64,000 bases of DNA from Antarcticibacterium sp. 1MA-6-2 (GCF_021535135.1 NZ_CP091036.1:1488001-1552000), one strand, 5' to 3'. Counted from the first letter of the stretch, positions 50,872 to 60,422 are shown. Notes: generated from the sequence alone by a model not told the origin. Program-made: numbers and translations.

Positions 50872-51654
50872 TTATCCGTATATCTCGTTTAAAACCTTTG
50901 CTAACCTAATTCCCCCTTTTTGAAGTTGCTCTCTCACAACCGGAAACCAGTCATACATATACCTGTAGCTAAGCTTCTCTCCTATTTCGGCAGATTCGTA
51001 CACTTTTTTGCTTAATTCCTTTGATTCATACATCCAGTCATCAAAAGATCCGGCGGCAATTTCTTTCTTCTTTGAAGGGGTAAGATCTTCCCTGTTTTGA
51101 GCTAATTCAGAATAACTCATGTCGTAAGACTCTATCATTTTACTGTCCCATACGCTGTGAAGATTGGTACCGTCATTAAACCATCTTACCTGTATATCAT
51201 TTCCACCTTTATCCTCACCTCTACCTGTATGAAGTGGCTGGTGAAGATCCCCTATAAAGTGAACCAGCATTTTTAGATAGAATTCCTCATCTTCCCTGGA
51301 AGTAGATTTATCTTTAAGTATTTCAACACATTTTTTAATCGCAAGTAAAAGATCACCTTCGGGAGCAGCAGTCTCTTCTGAATATTTTGTTTCACCTGCC
51401 GGAAGATTAACGTAGTGCCAGGGGCCGAATTCCTTAAAGCGGGAGTCACTTTTAATCTCATCGCCAAAAGTTGAAACAATTGCCAGGCTCTTTCCCTGCA
51501 GTATTTTCTGAATCGCCTGTTTAGCCTTTTTTGTTAAGTTTTCTTCAGCTATTTGCCCCGTAGCCCTGTGACCGTTTTGTCCCCAGTCTTCATCAGCAGA
51601 AAAGGCGGGAAGTACAGTAATGAGGACCAGGACAACTGTAAGTAGTTTTTTCAT
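50872..51654 (-). CDS. S1/P1-type secreted nuclease
   Basis: 260 residues. A signal peptide (residues 1-20, FSADE) precedes a tri-zinc nuclease. Metal ligands: N-terminal W in DWGQNGHRATGQIA with its histidine, WHYVNLP, and the motif VHFIGDLHQPLHTG, plus the later DNGTNLHSVWDSKM. These are the classical S1/P1 residues. It degrades single-stranded DNA or RNA outside the cytoplasm. It converges on alkB. Frame intact. Confidence 0.93.
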   Translation of the reverse strand: MKKLLTVVLVLITVLPAFSADEDWGQNGHRATGQIAEENLTKKAKQAIQKILQGKSLAIVSTFGDEIKSDSRFKEFGPWHYVNLPAGETKYSEETAAPEGDLLLAIKKCVEILKDKSTSREDEEFYLKMLVHFIGDLHQPLHTGRGEDKGGNDIQVRWFNDGTNLHSVWDSKMIESYDMSYSELAQNREDLTPSKKKEIAAGSFDDWMYESKELSKKVYESAEIGEKLSYRYMYDWFPVVREQLQKGGIRLAKVLNEIYG

Positions 51655-51775
51655 GTTTTATTTTTTGGCAAATATAGATAACGAAATGAAAACGATTTGT
51701 AAAATTTTTGTTGTGGAGTTATATTTAAAACCATATATTCGTAATATCATTTTAATATCAACTTAAATTTTTATT

Positions 51776-52640
51776 ATGGCCTCACCAGAAAAAACAATCA
51801 CTCCATCCAATGGCTATTTTATGCTTTTCGTAATATTTCTTCTGTTCGTAGGAGGTGTTGCTTAGTTTTATTATGTTTAAGAATGCCTGGTTTTTCCTGC
51901 TTATTGTTCTCTCCCTCTTTTTGAGTATTGGTTTAATCCTTGTAAACCCAAATGAGTCCAGGGTTCTACTCCTGTTTGGAGAGTACAAAGGGACAGTGAA
52001 AAACAACGGGTTGTTTTGGGTAAATCCATTATACACCAAAAATAAAATTTCTCTAAGGGCGAGGAATTTTGATAGTGAAAGATTAAAAGTAAATGACAAA
52101 TTGGGAAATCCTATTATGATAAGCACTATTCTGGTGTGGCGGGTGCTTGATACTTTTAAAGCTTCTTTTGATGTAGATAATTTTGAAAATTTTGTGGTAG
52201 TACAAACTGATGCTGCTGTAAGAAAACTTGCCAGTTTATATCCTTACGATAACTTTGCAGACGAAGGCCTGGATGAAGATATTACCCTGCGATCGAGCGT
52301 GAACGAAGTGAGTTTTGCTTTGGAAAAAGAAATTACAGAAAGACTCGATATTGCGGGAATTGAAGTGCTGGAGGCACGAATAGGATATTTGGCTTATGCA
52401 AATGAAATTGCAAGTGCAATGCTTAAGAGGCAACAAGCTACTGCCATTGTTGCTGCCCGGCATAAGATAGTTGAGGGCGCAGTGAGTATGGTTGAAATGG
52501 CTCTGGAAGAATTGAGCAGGAAGGAAATTGTTTCCCTGGACGAGGAGCGGCGTGCCGCTATGGTAAGTAACCTAATGGTGGTGTTGTGCAGTGATAAAGA
52601 TGCTTCTCCAATTGTAAATGCAGGAACTTTACACCACTAA
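51776..52640 (+). CDS. SPFH-domain membrane protein, disrupted
   Basis: 287 residues when repaired. Two N-terminal membrane helices precede a long SPFH/PHB domain (VNPNESRVLLLFGEYKGTVKNNG, NKISLRARNFDSERLKVNDKLG, QTDAAVRKLASLYPYDNF, LDIAGIEVLEARIGYLAYA). It is a stomatin/flotillin-like protein of the cell membrane. The break is at 51860-51866 (GCTTAGT), giving a TAG directly after FVGGVA; restoring GCCGGT continues with GFIMF. It is the first of a compact + strand cluster (SPFH, membrane protein, hydrolase, Arc-like, HAD). Confidence 0.85.
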
Positions 52641-52641
52641 T

Positions 52642-53140
52642 ATGAGAGTATTTAAAGAGAAGCAACGATTTAACCAGTGGTGGCTTTATGCAATTTTTGC
52701 ATTGACTTTTGCTTAGTTGGCTTCTTTTACTCTTTAATAAATTACAAAGGGATAGAAACGACGAACCTTTACTCATACACTTAATCTCTGGTTTTGTTTT
52801 AATTTTTGCCACTTTTTTCATCTTTTCCCTCAGGCTGGAAACGAGAATAGATTCCAGGGGTGTTACTGCAAGATTCAATCCTTTTAAATTTTTTACAAAA
52901 CATTATTACTGGAAAGACATCGATAACATTTTTGTTAGGAAATATTCTCCCATAGCTGAATATGGTGGATGGGGAGTGAGAGGCCTGGGAAAAGCAAAGG
53001 CTTACAATATCAAAGGGAACAATGGCATCCAAATTGTTACCAAAAACAAAAAAAGTTTCCTTATAGGTACTCAACAACCGGAAGTAGCAAGAAGAATAAT
53101 AAACTACTACCGGGATAGACAATTGGATCAAAATTCTTGA
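52642..53140 (+). CDS. small membrane protein of the SPFH cluster, disrupted
   Basis: 165 residues when repaired. It opens with MRVFKEKQRFNQWWLYAI, followed by two membrane helices and a beta-rich cytoplasmic tail (RLETRIDSRGVTARFNPFKF...KKSFLIGTQQPEVARRIINYY). The break at 52711-52717 (GCTTAGT) produces a TAG after ALTFA. Restoring GCCGGT gives LTFAGWLLLLFNKL. I do not recognise a named family. It starts one base after the SPFH stop codon and so is surely co-transcribed. Confidence 0.8.
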
Positions 53141-53143
53141 AGT

Positions 53144-54077
53144 ATGAAAAAAATTATTTTTTTATTCGTTTTATTATTCAGTATTAGCAGCCTTAGAGCA
53201 CAGGAAGAATTTACAGAACGGGAGCTAAATGTAGATAAATATACTGATGGTACTCTCACTCTTCCTTCAGATTCATCCGATATTCCCCTGGTAATCTTCA
53301 TCCAGGGTTCAGGTCCTACAAATAGGGATGGGAATCAACCAATGATGAAGAATAACGGGATGAAAAAGCTGGCTGAGGAACTGGCTAAAAACGGAATTGC
53401 TTCCTATAGGTTTGATAAGCGAATTTTTAAAATGAACAAATTCGGAATAAAGGAAGAAGATCTAAGATTCGAGGACTTTGTAAACGATGTTCAATCTGTT
53501 GTGAAGCATTTTGCTTCCGAAGAAAAATTCAGCAAAATAATACTTGCTTAGTCATAGTGAAGGAGCTTTAATAGGTACTCTCGCCGCAGGTGAAAATGTA
53601 GATGCACTTATTTCTCTAGCCGGAGCAGGAAGAAGCATTGATAAGATAATTGTAGAACAAATTGCCAAACAATCTCAAGAACTTTCTGAAAATGCCAGAA
53701 CAGCCTTTGATGAAATTAAAGAAAATGGGCAAACCACAAATTACAGTCAATATCTGGAATCTATTTTTCGCCCTTCGGTTCAACCTTATATCGCATCCTG
53801 GATGAAGTACGATCCGGCGGAGGAAATAGCCAAAATAGAAATTCCTGTTCTAATTATAAATGGAACTTTTGACCTGCAGGTAGATGTTACAGATGCTGAA
53901 ATTTTAAAAGAGGCCAAACCAGAAGCAGAACTCTTAATCCTTGAAAATATGAACCATATCTTCAGAAATATTGAAGGTGAAAACCTTGAAAACACAAAAG
54001 CTTATAATGAGCCACAAAGGCCATTGCATCCCGAACTGGTACCTGAATTGGTAGAATTTATAAGATCAATAGAATAG
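53144..54077 (+). CDS. alpha/beta hydrolase, exported, disrupted at the nucleophile elbow
   Basis: 310 residues when repaired. A signal peptide (residues 1-18, SLRA) precedes an alpha/beta hydrolase core. The oxyanion region is GSGPTNRDGNQPMM. The nucleophile elbow GHSEG should follow FSKIILA, but at 53546-53552 GCTTAGT gives a TAG. Restoring GCCGGT gives IILAGHSEGALIGTL with the catalytic serine. The acid is likely in VLIINGTFDLQVD and the histidine in MNHIFRN. It sits between the membrane protein and the Arc-like gene. Confidence 0.88.
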
Positions 54078-54078
54078 A

Positions 54079-54249
54079 ATGAGTAAAAAGAAAGCTTTTG
54101 CCCTAAGACTTAATGAAGATATGCTAAAAGCTATTGAAAAATGGGCTTCTGATGAATTCAGGAGTACTAATGGGCAAATTGAATATATGCTTTCGAACGC
54201 CTTAAAAGAAGCAAAACGATACCCAAAAAAAACTGACAACCAAGATTGA
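54079..54249 (+). CDS. Arc/MetJ-type ribbon-helix-helix protein
   Basis: 56 residues, too short for many callers. The N-terminal strand KKAFALRLNEDMLKAIEKWA and the following helix EFRSTNGQIEYMLSNALKEA match Arc-family ribbon-helix-helix DNA-binding proteins. It lies one base after the hydrolase stop codon and its TGA overlaps the HAD start (TGATG). Such small proteins are found with SPFH genes in Bacteroidota (recollection). It may regulate the operon. Confidence 0.82.
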   Translation: MSKKKAFALRLNEDMLKAIEKWASDEFRSTNGQIEYMLSNALKEAKRYPKKTDNQD

Positions 54250-55055
54250 TGAACTATAAAATTGTATTTTCAGACATAGACGGAACTTTACTTAACAACA
54301 AACGCGAGCTTTCTCCAGCCACTATTGAAGCTGTAAAGAAGCTTGAAAATAAAGTGCCATTCGTGTTGATTTCTGCCAGAATGCCTGCTGCCATGCGCCA
54401 TCTGCAGGAAGAACTAAATATATCCTCATTACCAATAATCTGTTACAATGGAGGATTAATTCTCGCAGATAATGAAGTAATGAGTACAACGGAAATTCCG
54501 CTGGAAATAGTTGAAAAACTTAGCAATTGGAACCCTTTTAACTGTCATCTCAGTCTCTACCATAAAGATGAATGGTACGTTCCTCAAGTGGACCAATGGA
54601 CCGACCGGGAAGTAAACAACACCAAAGTCGAACCGCAGGTAAAAAAGAATTATGAGGTTATAAAAAAGTGGAAAAAAGAAAACAAGGGGGCTCATAAAAT
54701 TATGGCAATGGGTGAAGTCTCTCATATTGATGAAATAAGAGATTATCTTGAAGAGCAATTTCCCGGACAGTTACACCTATACAGATCTAAAGATACTTAT
54801 CTTGAGATTGCACCTAAATCTATTTCCAAATTCACTGCTATAGAGCTGCTGTTAAAGGAATTTTATAAACTCACGCCCCAGGACGCAGTTGCTATTGGTG
54901 ATAATTACAATGACGTAGAAATGCTGAAAAATGTAGGATATGGAGTAGCGGTAGGTAATGCACGAGAAGAATGTAAAGAAGTGGCTCAAACCGTATGCGA
55001 AAAAAGTATTGAAGACGGTGTAGCAAAGGTTCTGGCAAAAATATTTCAGCATTAA
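54249..55055 (+). CDS. Cof-type HAD-IIB hydrolase
   Basis: 268 residues, intact. The HAD motifs are in order: DIDGTLLN (motif I), the PFVLISARM region (motif II) and IGDNYNDVEMLKNVG (motif IV) with the motif III lysine in SISKFTAIELL. The IIB cap lies at about residues 85-185. Acts on a phosphorylated sugar or nucleotide; the substrate cannot be predicted. ATG at 54249 overlaps the Arc-like stop; TTG at 54246 is less likely. Confidence 0.9.
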   Translation: MNYKIVFSDIDGTLLNNKRELSPATIEAVKKLENKVPFVLISARMPAAMRHLQEELNISSLPIICYNGGLILADNEVMSTTEIPLEIVEKLSNWNPFNCHLSLYHKDEWYVPQVDQWTDREVNNTKVEPQVKKNYEVIKKWKKENKGAHKIMAMGEVSHIDEIRDYLEEQFPGQLHLYRSKDTYLEIAPKSISKFTAIELLLKEFYKLTPQDAVAIGDNYNDVEMLKNVGYGVAVGNAREECKEVAQTVCEKSIEDGVAKVLAKIFQH

Positions 55056-55131
55056 ATCACTTTTCAACACCACCTAAACTTAACTATAGTTTAAGAAAAA
55101 TTGTAATTTGGCGGCCAAACTTAATTGAGTT

Positions 55132-56401
55132 ATGGAAAACGGCCCTTTGTTCACCAATGATGCCATTGTTTTAGGAATTTTAATGATAGCCCTGGGCTTC
55201 GTTTTTTATACTTCCTCTAAGGAGGAAGGTTTCTGGAAAAAGTTTTATTCGGTAGTACCTGCACTTCTCATGTGCTATCTCATCCCTGCAATTTTCAACT
55301 CCCTGGGGATAATTTCCGATTCTGTTTCTCAGTTGTACTATATTGCCAGTAGATTTTTACTTCCTGCTTCATTGGTGCTCATGACTTTAAGCATTGACTT
55401 AAAGGCCATATTCAATTTGGGACCAAAAGCTCTTATTATGTTCTTTACAGGTACTTTGGGTATTATAATAGGTGGACCTTTGGCTATCCTCATTATTTCT
55501 GTGTTTTCTCCTGAAACTGTGGGTGGTGTAGGTCCTGATGCCGTTTGGAGAGGCCTTTCCACACTTGCTTAAGCAGCTGGATTGGTGGCGGTGCTAACCA
55601 GGCAGCTATGCTTGAAATCTACGAGTACAATCCTAATCTTTATGGAGGAATGGTTCTGGTAGATATAGTCGTTGCCAATTTGTGGATGGCGATAATTCTA
55701 TTCGGAATTGGAAGAAATGAAAAAATAGATAAATGGTTAAAAGCTGACGACTCAGCAATAACAACACTTAAAAATAAAGTAGCCTCCTATGCTGAAAGTG
55801 TTACCCGAAATCCCTCTCTGGCAGATCTTATGATCATGTTGGCAATAGCATTTGGAGCTGTAGGAATAGCCCATTGGGGAGCAGATTGGATTTCGGCTAT
55901 ACTTGTAGAGAATTTTCCTGTTTTTAGTGATAATAAAAGTGCACTTGCTTCTTTCGCCTCCTCTTTTTTCTGGATGATCTCAATTGCCACAGCCATTGGA
56001 ATAATTTTATCCTTCACAAGGTTTAAAACTTACGAAGGTGCTTAGGTGCCAGTAAATTAGGAAGTGTGTTCATTTATATTCTAGTTGCCACAATAGGAAT
56101 GAAGATGGATCTTACTATGGTATTCGACAATCCCGGACTCATTGGCATAGGTCTGGTGTGGATGGCAATTCACGCGGGGCTTTTAATTTTAGTGGCCAAA
56201 TTAATTAAAGCGCCCTACTTTTTTCTTGCCGTTGGAAGCCAGGCAAATGTTGGTGGAGCAGCCAGTGCTCCGGTAGTCGCTGCAGCTTTTCACCCATCTC
56301 TTGCTACAGTAGGAGTGCTGCTTGCAGTGTTTGGATATGTAGTTGGAACATACGGCGCAATTTTGTGCACAATTTTAATGCAATTAGCCGCTGCGGGTTA
56401 G
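55132..56401 (+). CDS. DUF819-family membrane protein, twice disrupted
   Basis: 421 residues when repaired, with about ten transmembrane helices (YjcL-like putative transporter). The breaks are at 55567-55574 (GCTTAAGC, a TAA after LSTLA) and at 56040-56047 (GCTTAGGT, a TAG after YEGA). Restoring GCCGGC and GCCGGT gives LSTLAGSWIGGGANQAAM and YEGAGASKLGSVFIY, which match the family motif GSWIGGxANQ. The late segment GSQANVGGAASAPVVAAAF is also typical. The substrate is unknown. It follows the HAD gene and ends before the DUF4369 lipoprotein. Confidence 0.88.
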
Positions 56402-56453
56402 CAATAAATCAAAAATTATCCCATATTTGTGACCCAAAATTCATTGCTGTTTC

Positions 56454-57185
56454 ATGAAAAAATTAGGTTTTTTTACTCTTGTGTTTTTCACCCTAATCGC
56501 CTGTTCTACAAAGGAGAACAATTTTAAAGTATCCGGAAGTGTGAAAGGATTGAAGAAGGGTACTCTATATCTTCAAAAGATTGAAGATACTATGCTTGTT
56601 AATGTAGATTCTGTGGTCATTAAAGGAGACGCAAATTTTGTACTGGAAGACTACCTGGAAAGCCCGCAGATCATGTATTTGTACCTGGATAAAGTTGATA
56701 ATGTACAGTACGACGACAGGATCGAATTTTTTGCTGAAGAAGGAGAAGTAACCATAAATACCACGCTTAAAAATTTTGAAATAGATGCCAAAGTAAACGG
56801 ATCTGCAAATCAGGAAAAGCTTGCAGAATACCGTCAAATGATGAGGAGGTTCAATGACAAAAATTTGGAATTGATCCAGCAAAATTTTGAAGCTCAAAGA
56901 GATGAAAATGATTCACTTTTACTAAAGACGAATGAGGCGTACGATCAATTACTTAAAAGGAAGTATTTATATACCGTGAACTTCGCCATTAATAACAAAA
57001 ATTTGGAGTTAGCTCCTTATCTTGCTCTTTCTGAAGTTTTTGATGCAAACATAAAATATCTGGATACTATATATATTTCCATGACTCCACAAGTTCAAAA
57101 ATCTATGTATGGAAAGGAACTTAAAGACTTTCTACAGGAAAGAAGAAGGCTGGAAAAACTGGAAGCGAAGGTTACAGAAGAATAA
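56454..57185 (+). CDS. DUF4369-domain lipoprotein
   Basis: 243 residues with a lipobox (LIAC). The N-terminal domain FKVSGSVKGLKKGTLYLQKIED...VDSVVIKGDANFVLEDYLES is a DUF4369 fold, normally found before a thioredoxin domain in Bacteroidota. The thioredoxin part is absent here and is replaced by a helical tail rich in Lys, Glu and Gln, so the protein is a short form. Envelope location, function unknown. A terminator follows. Confidence 0.8.
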   Translation: MKKLGFFTLVFFTLIACSTKENNFKVSGSVKGLKKGTLYLQKIEDTMLVNVDSVVIKGDANFVLEDYLESPQIMYLYLDKVDNVQYDDRIEFFAEEGEVTINTTLKNFEIDAKVNGSANQEKLAEYRQMMRRFNDKNLELIQQNFEAQRDENDSLLLKTNEAYDQLLKRKYLYTVNFAINNKNLELAPYLALSEVFDANIKYLDTIYISMTPQVQKSMYGKELKDFLQERRRLEKLEAKVTEE

Positions 57186-57203
57186 TTTCTGTCAAAGGAA
57201 TCT

Positions 57204-57233
57204 AAAACCGGAAAGTATTTTTCCGGTTTTTTT
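57204..57233 (+). terminator. terminator after the DUF4369 gene
   Basis: A perfect stem AAAACCGGAAA / TTTCCGGTTTT around GTATT, ending in a run of T at 57227-57233. CCGG here has A on its left and A on its right, not RCCGGY. Confidence 0.85.
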
Positions 57234-57345
57234 ATTTCAGGTTTAATAAAGCTTTAATACAATATACACTTTACCTCCAAAGGTTTATTATTTCCTTAGC
57301 GAGACTTCCCTCTCTGTTTCATTATATTTATTGAAAACCACTGGA

Positions 57346-58851
57346 ATGGCGAGGAAAATAATAGTAGATAAGCAGTACGATGTAATATGTGTAGGAGGAG
57401 GAATAATGAGCGCGACCCTGGCGCTAATTTTAAAACTACTTGACCCCGAACTCAAAATTGTAATTTTTGAACGCTTAGATGAAGTAGGCCTGGAAAGTTC
57501 CGCAGCCAGAAATAATGCAGGAACCTACCACTCTGCCCTCTGCGAACTTAACTATACTCCGGAAAAAGAAGATGGTTCAATTGATGTCACCAAGGCACTA
57601 AAAATATTTTCCCAGTTTGAACAATCCAAACACTTTTGGTCTTTTCTTATGAAAGAAGGACTTATTAAAGATCCTGCACAGTTTATACACTCTATCCCCC
57701 ACCATAGCTGGGTAAGAGGTGAAAAGAATGTACGATTTCTTAAGAAGCGATATGAGGCATTACAGTTCTATTTCATGTTTGAAAATATGAAATATTCAGA
57801 AGATGATGCTATTCTTAAAGACTGGTTTCCTCTAATAATGGAGAATCGTGACAGTGAAAATCCTACAAGTGCCACGAGAATGGAGACAGGAACCGGAGTA
57901 AACTTTGGAACACTTACCAAAGATCTAATACATATTTTAAGAACCCAATTTGATGTACCAGTTTTAAATAATCACGAGGTCCTGGATGTAGATCCCGAGA
58001 GGAAGTCGGGATGGCTGGCAGAAGTTGAAAACCGTGATACTAAGGAAAAATTATACTTAGATTCCAAGAAAATATTTATTGGTGCAGGCGGAGCAGCGAT
58101 ACCTCTGTTGCAAAAAGTGGAGATAAAAGAAAAAGAGGGCTATGGAGGATTTCCCATTAGTGGTCAATGGCTTATGTGTAAAAATCCGGAAATTATTAAA
58201 CAGCACAATGCCAAGGTGTACAGCAAGGCAGATATTGGATCACCTCCAATGTCTGTTCCACACCTTGATACCAGGTATATCAATGGTAAGAAAGAGTTAT
58301 TATTTGGTCCTTTCGCTTACTTTAGCACCAAATTTTTAAAAGAAGGCTCTTATGCCGATCTTCCAAAAAGTATAAATTTTAGCAATCTCCCAGCAATGTG
58401 GGGAGTATTCTGGCATAATCTTCCTTTAACAAAATATCTGTTAGATCAGGTAAAAATGACCCACAAAGACAGAATTGAAGAATTGAGGGTGTTTATTAAA
58501 GATGCTAAACCAGAAGACTGGGAGCTTGAAGTCGCAGGACAACGGGTACAAATAATTAAAAGAGATGCAGAAGAAGGAGGAGTTTTAGAATTTGGGACAG
58601 ATGTTGTTCATAACAACGACGGTTCTATAACCGCATTATTGGGAGCCTCTCCGGGAGCTTCGGTTTCGGTACATGTAATGCTGGATGTAATAAAAATTGG
58701 ATTCCCGGCGAAGATCGAGAGCAAAGCCTGGAGACGAAAACTGTCTGAAATGATTCCTTTTTATGACAGGAGTATTTTGGATCATAAGACAGAATTCAGG
58801 AAAAAGCAGGAGGAAAATGCGGAACTGCTAAAGTTGAATGCCGCTTATTAA
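57346..58851 (+). CDS. mqo: malate:quinone oxidoreductase
   Basis: About 501 residues, intact. A membrane-associated FAD enzyme that oxidises malate to oxaloacetate and passes electrons to menaquinone in the TCA cycle. It has the FAD dinucleotide motif CVGGGIMSATLALILK, then LESSAARNNAGTYHSALCELNYT, a family signature, and the late segment GASPGASVSVHVMLDV. ATG at 57346 (MARKIIV) is chosen over an upstream TTG. It is followed by 950 bases of repeats. Confidence 0.95.
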   Translation: MARKIIVDKQYDVICVGGGIMSATLALILKLLDPELKIVIFERLDEVGLESSAARNNAGTYHSALCELNYTPEKEDGSIDVTKALKIFSQFEQSKHFWSFLMKEGLIKDPAQFIHSIPHHSWVRGEKNVRFLKKRYEALQFYFMFENMKYSEDDAILKDWFPLIMENRDSENPTSATRMETGTGVNFGTLTKDLIHILRTQFDVPVLNNHEVLDVDPERKSGWLAEVENRDTKEKLYLDSKKIFIGAGGAAIPLLQKVEIKEKEGYGGFPISGQWLMCKNPEIIKQHNAKVYSKADIGSPPMSVPHLDTRYINGKKELLFGPFAYFSTKFLKEGSYADLPKSINFSNLPAMWGVFWHNLPLTKYLLDQVKMTHKDRIEELRVFIKDAKPEDWELEVAGQRVQIIKRDAEEGGVLEFGTDVVHNNDGSITALLGASPGASVSVHVMLDVIKIGFPAKIESKAWRRKLSEMIPFYDRSILDHKTEFRKKQEENAELLKLNAAY

Positions 58852-58879
58852 AAACAGAATGTTTCGTACTTAAAACGAT

Positions 58880-59727
58880 ATGCCGCTCCTAAGGAGCTGA
58901 TTACCATTAAGACATCACTTCTGTATAGGTCCTCTCTGAGGTTGAACCACTTCCCTACTTTTTACTTGGAATTACCAATTATAAAGCTCCGGAGGAGCGG
59001 ACTTTCTCTATAAATACACCCCCCATTAAATTGAGTTCCGGAGGAGGGTTATATCTATAGAAATACAATTCCCCTAAAATAATGAGCTCCGGCGGAGCGA
59101 AATGGTTTAAATATGAATTTTGACACAAAGGAAATTGATCTTAAATATGCCACGAGTCTGAAACATTTTGAGATATAGGTAATGAATAATATACCGCTCC
59201 TACCGAGCTGATTAACTAAAAATACGCTTCTATACAGGTCCTCTCTGAGGTTGAACCACTTTCCTTCTTTTTACCTGGAATTACAAATTATAAAGCTCCG
59301 GAGGAGCGGAATGTCTCTAGAAGTACACCCCCAATGAGTTGAGCTCCGAAGGAGCGTTATGTTTATAGAAATACAATTCTCCTGAGATAAGGAGCTCCGA
59401 AGGAGCGAAATGATTTAACCTAAGTTTTGACACCGAAGAAATTGATCTTAAAATATGCCACAGGTCTGAACCATTTTGAGACTTGAGTCTTGAAAAATAT
59501 GTCGCTCCTACGGAGCTATTTATCATTTAGACATACCCTTCTATATATATGTCGCCTCTCTGAGGCTGAATTATCCTCCCGGGAATTAAGACTTGAATCA
59601 AGAAGCTATAAAACCTCCGGAGAAGCGGACTGTCTCTATAAATACACCCCCTAATAAAATGAGCTCCGGAGGAGCGTTATGTTTTAAAAATAACATTTCT
59701 CCTGAGAAAAGAGCTACGGAGGAGCGC
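58880..59727. repeat. three tandem hairpin-rich repeat units of about 310 bp
   Basis: Units start at about 58880, 59191 and 59499, each with (A)TxCCGCTCCTAxxGAGCTgATT, then GGTCCTCTCTGAGGTTGAA, AAGCTCCGGAGGAGCGGA, TCTATAAATACACCCCC, GAGCTCCGGAGGAGCGTTATG, and GAGCTCCGxxGGAGCGAAATG; the first two end with GACAC...GAAATTGATCTTAAA. Unit 3 is more diverged and lacks the last part. Nearly every sub-block is a palindrome around GCTCC..GGAGC. No ORF of note is in it. It lies between mqo and the tRNA-Thr gene. Confidence 0.85.
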
Positions 59728-59767
59728 AATACGCGTTATTGGAAGTATAAATGCAGTTATGTTAAAT

Positions 59768-59792
59768 AAAAAAGCTCCTAAAAAGGAGCTTT
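59768..59792 (-). terminator. terminator of the tRNA-Thr transcript
   Basis: Stem AAAGCTCCT / AGGAGCTTT with an A/T loop and a following run of six T on the minus strand, starting seven bases after the tRNA 3' end. Confidence 0.8.
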
Positions 59793-59798
59793 AAAAAG

Positions 59799-59872
59799 AG
59801 CCGATGGAGGGACTCGAACCCACGACCTGCTGATTACAAATCAGCTGCTCTAGCCAGCTGAGCTACATCGGC
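59799..59872 (-). tRNA. tRNA-Thr (TGT anticodon)
   Basis: A 74-nt cloverleaf on the minus strand. The acceptor stem is GCCGATG/CATCGGC, the D-arm contains AGCTCAGCTGGCTAGAGC, the anticodon stem-loop is GCTGA-TTTGTAA-TCAGC with TGT at positions 34-36, and the T-arm is GGGTTCGAGTCCC. CCA is not encoded. TGT reads ACA, giving Thr. Confidence 0.95.
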
Positions 59873-59883
59873 AATAAAATTTA

Positions 59884-60150
59884 TTATAGCTGGTTAATTT
59901 TACCGACTAAAATTTGTGCTTTATTTTCAAGCTCTTTTTCTATAGCTTTAAAATGTTGCTTCTTATTTTCTACGTTTCTCTGGTTAATTTTTGACATTAA
60001 CTCATCAAAACCTTGTATTGCTTCGTCAACGATCTCTTCAGTTTTCTTAGGATCCTGCTCAGGGTTTGCTAATTGATGAACGTATGCTGCTTCAATGATA
60101 TCTCCCATCACATAATTCACGTCCCTCTTTAACAATCTTTTACTTGCCAT
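59884..60150 (-). CDS. hypothetical Lys/Glu-rich helical protein
   Basis: 88 residues, highly charged and almost all helical. It begins MASKRLLKRDVNYVMGDIIEAAYVHQLANPEQDPKKTEE (start MASKRLLKRDVNYVMGDIIE) and ends with an alternating Lys/Gln/Glu run suited to a coiled coil. I recognise it as a type of protein conserved in Flavobacteriaceae without known function. It starts 12 bases upstream of the tRNA-Thr 5' end on the same strand, so both may share a transcript. Confidence 0.7.
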   Translation of the reverse strand: MASKRLLKRDVNYVMGDIIEAAYVHQLANPEQDPKKTEEIVDEAIQGFDELMSKINQRNVENKKQHFKAIEKELENKAQILVGKINQL

Positions 60151-60289
60151 TCCATTTTAATTTAGGCTGCGAATTTAAATCTAAAATTTGATTCTGCAAG
60201 CAACTTTGAAAAAATAATTATTAAGGCCAAAAGGCGCAACCAGTATTATTAATTCCACATCCGCCTGGTGCCAATCTATAATCTTCTCG

Positions 60290-60380
60290 TTCTGCTGGCA
60301 CGGATCTATGATCCGTGCCCAACCTATCTTTCCCTCTTTCTGCTGGCGCGGATCTGTGATCCGTGCCCAACCTATCTTTA
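60290..60380. repeat. two tandem 49-bp repeats with REP-like hairpin
   Basis: Two copies of TTCTGCTGGC(A/G)CGGATCT and a GATCCGTGCCCAACCTATCTT tail, offset by 49 bases. Each has a palindrome GGCACGGATC-TAT-GATCCGTGCC. The following bases (60381-60421) are CTTTTTACCTCTTT-like degenerate repeats. They sit between the 60150 gene and queD. Confidence 0.7.
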
Positions 60381-60422
60381 ACCTTTTACCTCTTTGACTC
60401 TTTACCTCTTTATCTCTTTATC

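Noticed and set aside
59317..59526. A 69-codon open frame in the tandem repeats
   Set aside because: It follows the repeat units, has no recognisable protein features and is not kept in the other copies.
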